Origin: Oppiella nova
Taxonomy: Eukaryota; Arthropoda; Arachnida; Sarcoptiformes; Oppiidae
NCBI GenBank assembly: GCA_905397405.1
Contig: CAJPVJ010000396.1
Location: 1 to 26,585, forward strand
Direction of reading: 5' to 3'
Length of the DNA: 26,585 bases
Part shown: one piece after another, positions 1 through 8,258 of the stretch
Layout: each line of letters begins with the position of its first letter
Position numbering within the stretch: the stretch's first letter is position 1
Notes under the pieces: generated by a model
The model's database searches: none
What the model was told of the DNA's origin: nothing
The model's input: only the letters and a program-made list of their open reading frames with translations
Program-made: the position numbers and the translations under genes

Positions 1-287
1 CAAAAACTATTTGCAATACTTTTCTATACACTAATAGATCCGTCAATGAATGAAATTATCGTCAACACTGACCGTGTGTTTGGAAAAACACTGCAAACCA
101 GGTATGAAAGTGTGAGATATATGACCAAAATGTCAATTAAAAAGTCATGTATTTTTAGCACATAAGCGAATGTTTTGTCAAAACGAGTCAAACATTTTCC
201 CATTGAGTCCATTGATTTGAATTGTTTTCACAAAATATCTTTTAGTTAATAATATTCTCCTATATTTGACACAAACACACGACTATA
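1..287 (+). pseudogene. Frameshifted remnant of the N-terminal region of the copy-2 gene
   Basis: Bases 1-115 match 3428-3542 almost perfectly. In copy 2 that stretch is an open frame (residues Q-K-L-F-A-I-L-F-Y on). Here the frame is lost around 131-143, where indels change the reading and produce an in-frame TAA near 162. About 60 bp with no counterpart in copy 2 lie between about 200 and 270. The left end is cut by the window edge. It could instead be 5' untranslated sequence or an upstream exon of copy 1 with an intron removing the break. Confidence 0.4.
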
Positions 288-1513
288 ATGTTTATATTAC
301 TAATGTGTTGTTTGTTCAGTGCGATGGAAATGGCCACTGATGTCTTACCGACTAGCATACCGATGCTCACGAGCGATCCCACGAGAAGTGCTAATCTCAT
401 TGACATTAACCCATCCATTTCTGTAGAAATACAGGCAACCCATATGGACACCACCGCCACGACAGGTAATCACGACTTAATTTATGAGCATGGTCGCCAC
501 TAAGTGAATCAAAACTCGCACCCGACTACTGGTTATAGCAATTACTTATTTTTTTGTACGCGTTATACACGGCTAGGGAGCTGTGTTTTATGACATCCAG
601 TTTCATGCAAAACGACTCCTCATTATTCTATTTAAAAAAACAAAAGTTACCTTTCTACAAACATCATTTACAATTTATTTTTTGTACGCGTTATACACGG
701 CTAGGGAGCTGTGTTTTATGACATCCAGTTTCATGCAAAACGACTCCTCATTATTCTATTTAAAAAAACAAAAGTTACCTTTCTACAAACATCATTTACA
801 ATTTTAAAACCTTACAATAAATACAGTCCAGTACTCGGTCTGGTAGTCAAACACGAGGGCAGACCTCAATAGGCAGATCTCAACGCAGCTATACTTCACG
901 AGAATATATCGATCGGTTTCGGAGACACTTTGAAATGCACTCAAAGTTTTGGTCACTTTTATGACACCATTTGTGTACATCTCTTGTGAGCATTATATTC
1001 ATAAACCAAATAAACAGTAATTTATATTTGCATTGATGTTGCAGTGACCCGGACACTGACACAGACAGTGACGGTGGCACATCATACCACTATCAACAAT
1101 GGATGCACTGGATCCGTGTCGGTCACCCCGGAGCCCACGCCAGTCATGCCAATTGGAACCGGTATGTCATCAACTTGGGCTTGATCATTTGCGTATTCGC
1201 CCTAATCCTACGATATATTACAGCACCGACGGCCATACCCGACGGCCTCCAAGTTATGCCACTCATCGAGTCGTTGGCCATTGATGTGACGGCATTCACG
1301 ACATGCCAGTCCGCCTTCAATTACGTGGACACACACCTGAACATTGCCTTCAATTATAAGGATCTACTGGGGCTGGGATGTCGGGGCGTACACATACTGT
1401 TCCGAGAGATCCGACACACCCTTCAAACACAGCGCCTCCAGGCTGTCATCGCTCGACAGGACCGGGAGATCCGGGCCCTGAAGGCGCGCGCGGATCGTAA
1501 CCGTCGGAAATGA
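288..1513 (+). CDS. Unrecognised secreted/membrane Thr-rich protein, copy 1 (3 exons)
   Basis: I propose exons 288-465, 1045-1161 and 1224-1513 (194 aa). All junctions are GT-AG and the phases close (1, then 1). Exon 1 starts with a hydrophobic leader (MFILLMCCLFSA), then a Ser/Thr/Pro stretch with the motif DINPSISV. Exon 2 is Thr/Val rich. Exon 3 has LGLGC-R-GVH followed by a charged, helix-prone end (RQDREIRALKAR). I do not recognise the family and assign no function. The same plan appears in the paralogue at 3312-4230, and the C-terminal motif is preserved between the two, which supports a real gene. Intron 1 (466-1044) is unusually long and holds both a 127-bp duplication and an antisense receptor fragment; intron 2 is 62 bp. 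Sequence homologous to the N-terminal part of copy 2 lies upstream (1-212) but is frameshifted here. Exon 2 is the least certain part. Confidence 0.5.
550..804. repeat. Perfect 127-bp tandem repeat with 1-bp spacer (probable assembly scar)
   Basis: Bases 550-676 and 678-804 are identical, separated by the single base A at 677. It lies in the long first intron of the 288-1513 gene. The same geometry (127 bp, 1 bp, 127 bp, spacer A) recurs at 5904 and 17181 with unrelated sequence, so I read it as an uncollapsed assembly overlap. Confidence 0.85.
816..992 (-). pseudogene. Nuclear receptor LBD fragment (end of exon 4), antisense in an intron
   Basis: On the minus strand this reads as an uninterrupted ligand-binding-domain segment: KTLSAFQSV, then a YSCVEICLLRSALVFDY-type helix, then EYWTVFI immediately followed by a GTAAGG donor. 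Gene 15244-16893 has the matching SFQSV...CVEFLYLRSALVFDYEN followed by a GTAAGT donor, and gene 24226-26076 ends the same exon with EYWTIYA before its donor. A TAA closes the frame at 993-995 and no other receptor exons flank it, so it is an orphan fragment. It sits inside intron 1 of the plus-strand gene 288-1513. Confidence 0.7.
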
Positions 1514-1686
1514 GTCCATATTATTGCCCACAATTCCCGTCTGTTTGCCATTTATTTTATGTTTTTAATGACTTTTTAGACAATTTTTAAATTTACTTTT
1601 TACCAAAAGTTTTAGATTGAATTGTACTTGCTATTTGTTCATTGACAAATAAACCAAAATTCCATTCATACAAATAATTAATTTAT

Positions 1687-2270
1687 AAACTGTTTGTAAA
1701 TTGTTTTTATGAGTCAATCCGTTTGCGCCACATTAATGAACATGCTAACTTTTCGCCGCTATATCTGTTATAAACACGAATAATCTCCGTTTGGTTTGAG
1801 ATGTATGTCTCACATGTGGTGTTCGTGTCGGGAGGGGTAGGTTTGGCCACAATTGTGTCGATGCGCTCAGTATTAGTGGTATTTTGTGGTGAATTAGTAA
1901 AGGAATCGCTACTTTTTGATGATATGTCGGTGTCTGTGGACTCGGACTCCGATTCCTTACGGGTTTTGGAGACCAATAGACGTTTGCATTGTTTTTGATG
2001 ACTTCGCTTAATCCGGTTGTTGAGGATCTTTGCCTTAATTACTCCCAACTGTTCCTCATTTAGGATCCATTCCTTGAGTTTAAATAATATTTGTGTTAAA
2101 CTTTTTGTTGAGGAAAGTTTTGGTAAAAGTATTTTTAATTACTTTTTTCATTCCGATTCGGAAACACTTATCTAAACGACATTTTTGACAGAATTTTCTG
2201 GTATTCATATCTATTTTGCAATTGTTATCGATAGCGTATTCAAAATATTTAATAAAATGCATTCAATTAG
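1687..2270 (-). pseudogene. HR96-like receptor pseudogene (exon 3, part of exon 4, 3' flank)
   Basis: This is a deletion-riddled copy of 4380-6150. Exon 3 (second zinc finger; FCQKCRLDKCFRIGMKK) is recognisable near 2138-2242, but its start is mutated: the paralogue's intact GFECAFDNNC has become FEYAIDNNC, so the first zinc-binding Cys of the finger is lost. Exon 4 begins at about 2072 with the family start EWILNEEQ and keeps the Ser/Glu-rich hinge. It then jumps over most of the ligand-binding domain (matching 5513, then a short piece near 5285, then the 3' end near 4395). The short frame ends in IDS*, which is the tail of the intact paralogue joined directly to the hinge. Confidence 0.8.
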
Positions 2271-2309
2271 TACTTAAAGGGAGGGAAATATTTCAATAAT
2301 ATTAATAAT

Positions 2310-2880
2310 AAAGTTTGAATGTGTCATGAATTCATTGAACATTGAATTCATTAGAAGTCTTTCACAGAATATTCTTTGAGTATAAAATAATTTATATATA
2401 AACTCTATGCTAAATAAAGCTAACAACAGACTCCTAAGAATTATATTCAATTACTATCCAGAATATTCTAATATACAGAATATTACAGGTATATTTGTTT
2501 GCATGATTATAAATAACCTAAAGTTTTACTATTATAATTATAAGATTCTTAATATATTAATAAATATTATAATCACATACAGTAAAGTTCTATATTCATT
2601 ATAATCAGGGTCGGGTCAAATGTGTGGCATCAAAGTTGTAGGACTGAATCAATCGCAAGTACATAATCTCAATAGCACCATATTTGATCAAGGCAATCAT
2701 GTCATTCTCGCACAAGTAGCCAAAACTCCCAGATATTCTGCGCCATTCTGTGTCGATGGGCTCAGTATTAGTGGAGGAATCGCTACTTTTTGATGATATG
2801 TCGGTGTCTGTGGACTCGGACTCCGATTCCTTACGACTTTAGGAGACTAATAGACGTTTGCATTGTTTTTGTGACTTCTG
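2310..2880 (-). pseudogene. Second HR96-like receptor pseudogene fragment (intron 4 plus deleted exon 4)
   Basis: The region aligns in blocks with 4770-5780 of the intact gene. It has the AT-rich intron with AGAATATTC motifs, the LBD coding block (2625-2745 against 5157-5290), and then a jump to the Ser/Glu-rich hinge block (2750-2870 against 5620-5770). Small indels break every frame (for example an extra base in AAAACTCCCAGA) and the DNA-binding exons are missing. It lies between the decayed left unit and the intact right unit of the segmental duplication. Confidence 0.75.
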
Positions 2881-3311
2881 TACAGTTTCTAACTCTTGAT
2901 AATAACTTAATAAAATCACTTGTTTTTATGATAGTAAACAATATTTGTATGCATTTCATAATTTACGCTAAATTTTGCGCCAAATATAAATCAAAATAAT
3001 ATTTAATTCAGAGTTAATTTTAAAAATAAATTTACAAACAGGGTATAAATGTTCACTAAAATGCATTGTTTTTGGAAATACCTTGGATTCAGTAGAAAAT
3101 GAAAAGTATTGGATTAACAAATGGATTATTAGCTTAACGTATATACAGTATAATAAAAGTCTATTAAATACAAGGAAATGAATTGTATTTGCGATTAGTA
3201 TTACAAATAGAAATATAGAAAATAAAAGTTTTGACAAACAATTTGCACATTTTAAATATACAATCATTTAAATGTTAAAATAAGTGAATATACATAATTT
3301 TCTATAACATC
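2881..3311. other. Intergenic, AT-rich
   Basis: I see no gene here. The short open frames are low-complexity AT-rich translations without homology to anything else in the window. Confidence 0.6.
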
Positions 3312-4230
3312 ATGCGTAAAATACTTATAAGTGCAGTAATTTTTACGCACTTATTACCATGTTGCAAAATTTTGGCAATTGGTATGCATTTTGTGATAAA
3401 ATTAAAAACTGACTCAAAAAAGGTTTTCCAAAAACTATTTGCAATACTTTTCTATACACTAATAGATCCGTTAATGAATGAAATTATCGTCAACACTGAC
3501 CGTGTGTTTGGAAAAACACTGCAAACCAGGTATGAAAGTGTGAGATATATGACCACAATGTCAAATAAAGTCATGTATTTTTTAGCAAATAAGCCACTAT
3601 TCTGTCAAAACGAGTCAAACATTTTTCTCATATTTGACACAAACACGGCTACCATGCTTATTTTTATTATGTGCTGTTTGTTCAGCGTCGTGGGTATGGC
3701 CACAGATATTTTGCGGACTCGAATACCGGTGCTGACGACCGGTCCCATAAACAGCGCTAATCTCACTGACATTAACCCATCCATTTCGGTACAAATACAT
3801 GCAACCCATACGGACACCACCACGACAGGTAATGACGACTTAATTTATGAGTATGGTCACCACTAAGTGAATCAATAATAATTTGTTTGCATTTGTGGTG
3901 AAAGTGACGACTACACCCGACCCCCTACCAGTGCCATCCATGACAGAACTGGCGATACCCGATGGCCACATGGCACCCATGGAGGGCATCCTGGAACTGG
4001 CGCTTTTCCAGGGCTGCGAAACGATGTTTGGTTTCGTGAAAAGGCGTCTCCTGTTGACCGACTACTCCAAAGAGCTACTCGGGTTGGGCTGCAAAGGGGT
4101 TCACGTGATATATAAGGAGATAAGACACGGTCACGAAATACAACGGCTCCGGGATGTGAACGCCCGACAGGACAGGGAGATCCGGGCACTTAAGGCGCGC
4201 GTTGACCACATGAGACGTGAATGCAATTAG
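3312..4230 (+). CDS. Unrecognised secreted/membrane Thr-rich protein, copy 2 (2 exons)
   Basis: Exon 1 is 3312-3828 and exon 2 is 3905-4230, joined in phase 1 at CAG|GTAATG and GAAAG|TG. This gives 280 aa, or 166 aa if translation starts at the internal ATG 3654. The N-terminus (MRKILISAVIFTHLL) looks like a signal peptide. A second hydrophobic run starts at residue 115 (MLIFIMCCLFSVVGMA) and may be a membrane anchor, or the leader of the shorter form, because copy 1 starts at this point. A Thr-rich linker follows (DTTTTVTTTPDP), then an alpha-helical C-terminus with LLGLGCKGVH and RQDREIRALKAR. Copy 1's exons 2 and 3 correspond to one exon here. I do not recognise the family. The stop lies 166 bp from the stop of the convergent receptor at 4397. 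Confidence 0.5.
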
Positions 4231-4396
4231 TTTTTATAGCATTTTAAACTCACTTTTTAAACGATTTTACATTTATTTTTATTATTAATTTTACGACAAG
4301 TTTTACATTGAATTGCATGCTATGTGTAAAATTGACAATTAAATCATAATTTCATTGTTTCAAAAAAATTATTCATAAACTGTTTGCTAAATGTTT

Positions 4397-6449
4397 TTAT
4401 GAGTCAATCCTGACGTCGAGAATCTCCCGGAGGAACGGACCCAAGCATTTGGGGTCCGTTAGGTAGCACCTCCTCGTGAACACCTTTCCCACGGCATTGA
4501 TGTCTATTAAGGCGTTCATAAGATTCAAGAATTTTGTTTTAGACGCGAATTCAGACTTGTATTTCAGTAGTAGATAGCGTTGAAGTAAATACATGTATAC
4601 ATTCTGCTGCAGTCTATGAACGCACAGAATATTCTGTTAGTATAGCATATGTTAGTGTTTAGTGATTTGAGTTTTCACTTACTTTATGACGTGTCGGTGC
4701 GTAAGGTTAGGCCGGTTTGAGTCGAATAGGAGTATAACTGTTAACTAGAATTGGAGAGAATTTTTGAGATTAAGTTTGAATGATGTCATGAATTGTGTAC
4801 CAAATCGAGGATAATTGGGTCGGAATCCCATTCGTCGCCGATTTTGGCGAATCCCGTCCGGAATCCCCTCTTCAGGGATTCGCTCCTCAATTGATCCAAC
4901 TTTGAAAGAATCCATTTATTCCTCTCCTGTCAGTGGAAACCACGAGAATATGCTTTTAAACAACTTATTCACAGAATATTCTTGAAATATAGATAATTTT
5001 TTCTAAACTCTATGTTAAATAAAACTAAACACAGAATAATCAGAATAATTGTTGAATCATTATTTAGAATATTCTTGAAATATTATATCTATTTATATAA
5101 GCATTACAGTGTTTATAATAAAAGTAAGTATATTCTTGATCATAATCACCATAAACAGGGTCCAATGTCTGGCATCAAAGTTGTAGAACTGGATCAATCG
5201 CAAACATATAATCTCAATGGCACCATATTTGATCAAGGCAATCCTGTCATTCTCGCACAGGTAGCCAAACTCCGAGACATTTTGCGCCACATTAATGAAC
5301 CTCCTGATCTCATTGTCCAACTTTTGCACCATGGCTACTTTCAAATTCAATATATCACTAATAACTGGTTGTGTGGGTAGGCAGGGCTCGCGTATGAAGT
5401 TAATGGCATTAAACAATTCAATCAATTTGTTGCACTCGACGTCATTCAGACTACTTGTATAGTCACTGATGTGTTTGGCTATTGAGACCACATATGACTG
5501 GAATTCGTGTAGTTTTTCGCCGCTATAACTGTTATAAACACTAATAATCTCCGTTTGGTTTGAGAAGTATGTCTCACATGTGGTGATCGTGTCGGGAGGG
5601 GTAGGTTTGGCCACTATTGTGTCGATGGGCTCAGTATTAGTGGTATTTTGTGGTGAATTAGTGGAGGAATCGCTACTTTTTGGTGATATGTCGGTGTCTG
5701 TAGACTCGGACTCCGATTCCGATTCCTTACGGGTTTTGGAGACCAATAGACGTTTGCATTGTTTTTGATGACTTCTCTTAATCCGGTTGTTGAGGATCTT
5801 TGCCTTAATTACTCCCAACTGTTCCTCATTTAGGATCCATTCCTTGAGTTTAAATAATTTTTGTGTTAAACTTTGTTTTGAGGAAAGTTTTGGTAAAAGT
5901 ATTTTTGATTACTTTTTTCATTCCGATTCGGAAACACTTATCTAAACGACATTTTTGACAGAATTTTCTGGTATTCATATCTATTTTGCAATTGTTATCA
6001 AAAGCGCATTCAAATCCCTATTGACGGGAGATTTGATTACTTTTTTCATTCCGATTCGGAAACACTTATCTAAACGACATTTTTGACAGAATTTTCTGGT
6101 ATTCATATCTATTTTGCAATTGTTATCAAAAGCGCATTCAAATCCCTATTGACGGGAGAATATTAATGGTTAGCATTTTGTATGATTTATTAGATTATTA
6201 TTAATTTGTTTTTCAATGAATACCTTATTCTTGAGGGCATTCCTACGGAAAAACGCTTTACATGACTGACACGATATGACACCGAAATTGAATGCTTTGG
6301 ATGAGTGGTACATATGTTAATGAAATTGAAAAAATATATATAATTATGAAACTATTATGTAATATAGCAAAATATATATTCAAACAATTCATACCAAACG
6401 CTTTGTCTCCACATATTAGGCACAACTTTGTTGGCCTTTTAAGTCCCAT
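4397..6449 (-). CDS. HR96-like nuclear receptor (NR1J type), gene 1
   Basis: Exons (minus): 6395-6449, 6224-6294, 6041-6145, 5150-5842, 4801-4926, 4683-4744, 4397-4613, giving 442 aa. The DNA-binding domain spans about residues 10-77: finger 1 has CLICGD and CQSCKAFFRR, finger 2 has C-x5-C and FCQKCRLDKC. Exon 4 opens with EWILNEEQ, as in HR96, followed by a Ser/Glu-rich hinge (KESESESEST). The ligand-binding domain then runs to a helix-12-like GPFLREIL. The P-box is QSCKA instead of the usual ESCKA. A second, identical exon 3 is present at 5913-6017. Only 23 bp separate the two copies, too short for an intron, so only one can be spliced in. I believe the extra copy is an assembly scar. By family it should be a nuclear ligand-regulated transcription factor. 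Confidence 0.85.
5904..6159. repeat. Perfect 127-bp repeat duplicating receptor exon 3 (probable assembly scar)
   Basis: Bases 5904-6030 and 6032-6158 are identical, with a single A at 6031 between them; the base after copy 2 (6159) is also A. Each copy contains a full exon 3 with acceptor and donor. The geometry is the same as at 550-804 and 17181-17435. Confidence 0.9.
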
Positions 6450-7379
6450 TGGTTTTGGTTTAGTTTATGGGTTCACAACTTCTGTCAAATATTATTAAAA
6501 TAACTTTAATATAATGAGCACTTTAACACAAACTAGCACTTAAAATATTTGTATCAATTATCACGATTTAGTATACCACTTAACAAAATGCGATATTTAT
6601 TTTATACAATACATTTTATGGATTGTCATATGTTTCAATTTATACAATAGTTATTACAATATATTCATAAACACCTTATTTAGAAGTTTAGAGCTTTATA
6701 ATTAGCAATAATCCAAAGTTATCAAGTTCATTTCGCACTTAATTGCCGTTATCAAAGTCATATGCCTCTCAAAATAGATATTTAATAAAGTATAATTATG
6801 TGTTGTAATTTCACGAAAATATATTGAAATATGGTTTTTATGTAGTAATTATACGTTTATAAATTTATAACAGTAATACGACAGACACCTTATAAATAAC
6901 CAACATTTAGCACATAGAAACTGCTTATTTTTAATGATATCTAAAGTTATATCTTAAGTTTGATTCCTTATCTTATGTTACCATTAGGTTTCAAATACAC
7001 TATTTGTCATACTTTGTAAATTTATAAGTTATTTATTCTCAAAAATTACGTTTAATTCAATGTACTCACCGTTGTTTCAATAATTAAATTACACAGCTTA
7101 AAATATTATAGTAATAAATGGATTTGCTAATGCAATTTATTAGTTAACACAAACATAAATGAATTACAAACTATTGATTTGATGATATAATTCAAAAGTT
7201 AACAAAACAAATACAAAAATAATTAGACAAAAGTGTGTTTTTGATAAATAATAAAGTGAAGAACTTTCAATTTTAAATTATTTATATACAAAACAATATC
7301 ACATTTTATAAATTACATTGCATTTTAAATTAAACACCAATTCGCTTATTATCACAAAAAATTTAAGTCATAAGTGTTT
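6450..7379. other. Intergenic, AT-rich
   Basis: This is the upstream side of the receptor at 4397-6449. I find no coding signal, RNA gene or clear promoter motif in it. Confidence 0.6.
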
Positions 7380-7660
7380 CCAATTGGGATCAGATTGTCT
7401 GGTGATCACTTTTCTGCAAATGACCCAACTTTTGGATATCTCTTAATGTACTCAAGAGTTTTGAATATTTTAATTCATTTCATAAACAGATAACAATTTA
7501 GTAAATAACATAAATATATTTTCTGTTGAAATCTAATAAAAATAAATATTTAATTTAATATTTCATGATATTTGTTGAGCACTTACTTGACAACATCCCT
7601 GTGCAATAGGTTGAGTTGATTTGGGGTAAATACCAATATTGTCCGCATTTATAAGTACAT
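7380..7660 (-). pseudogene. Dead nuclear receptor tail (exons 7 and 6)
   Basis: The block matches exons 7 and 6 of the receptor at 15244-16893: GACCCAACTTTTGGATATCT and the following stretch on plus are helix 9-11 coding sequence read backwards. The junction AGCACTTACTTGACAACATC is the exon 6 donor region. Indels and a replaced exon 7 start (CATAAACAG insertion) destroy the frame, and exons 1-5 are absent. A 78-bp stretch (7519-7596), mostly intron, is identical to 12043-12120 in another dead copy. Confidence 0.8.
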
Positions 7661-8258
7661 GTGACTTGATTTAATTATTTGTTTAAAATTATTTATTAAA
7701 ATGTACTAGTTGAACCATAATGACATAGAAATTGCAATCCGTTGTGATTTTGTGTAAAATATTTTTGTATCGTATATATAAATATTTGATTCTATATATT
7801 GTATGTATTACAGTATAAGTACTGTAAAAATGAAAACACTAAAATTTGTACGTGGGTCGATTATCAATTATCAGTTAATTAATTATAAATGTATTCAGCA
7901 CCTAATTATTTAGAAATATAAAAATAGAAATCCTGCGATAGGATTAATTTAATGTTTTATCAGTTTTATCAACTCGTGCTGTAAAGGGAAAGTAGTGGTA
8001 AACTATGGCTGTTAATTACACTAACTGTTTATATGATTAAAGTGGCCCAATATTAATTGTTACATAATTTTAAATTATTGAAACCCTAATACAGTATTCA
8101 TCCGTCAGTAATAACTTATTACTAATAACACACTCGCTATGGACACCAATTGACACTTGAGTTCATGAATAGTTTACTTTTGTTTTATAATTATTTTAAT
8201 GTTTCAAAAAAGTACAATATTTCAAATGAATGGTATATTCCGTGAAAAATTAATTCAA
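7661..8258. other. Intergenic, AT-rich
   Basis: This is the downstream flank of the SLC5 gene. I find no gene in it. Confidence 0.55.

Larger units (their letters stand above)
1..6170. repeat. Tandem segmental duplication (about 1-2270 versus about 3428-6170)
   Basis: Both halves carry the same order: N-terminal block, Thr-rich gene on plus, shared 3' flank (TTTTTATGAGTCAATCC at 1707-1723 and 4394-4410), then the HR96-like receptor on minus. The right unit is longer because the left receptor has lost most of its exons. Identity varies along the length: near-perfect at 1-115, about four fifths by eye in exon 1, and lower in the last coding exon. Confidence 0.8.

Noticed and set aside
2968-3267. 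Minus-strand open frame rich in Leu/Ile/Phe
   Set aside because: It is AT-rich low-complexity translation with no homology within the window and no splice-consistent neighbours.
5012-5380. Plus-strand open frame of 122 codons
   Set aside because: It is the shadow of receptor gene 1 exon 4 on the other strand, and its length is explained by the constraint on that exon.
5913-6145. Mutually exclusive alternative exons 3a/3b in receptor gene 1
   Set aside because: The copies are identical, so a choice would change nothing, and the 127 + 1 + 127 geometry recurs elsewhere. An assembly scar explains it better.
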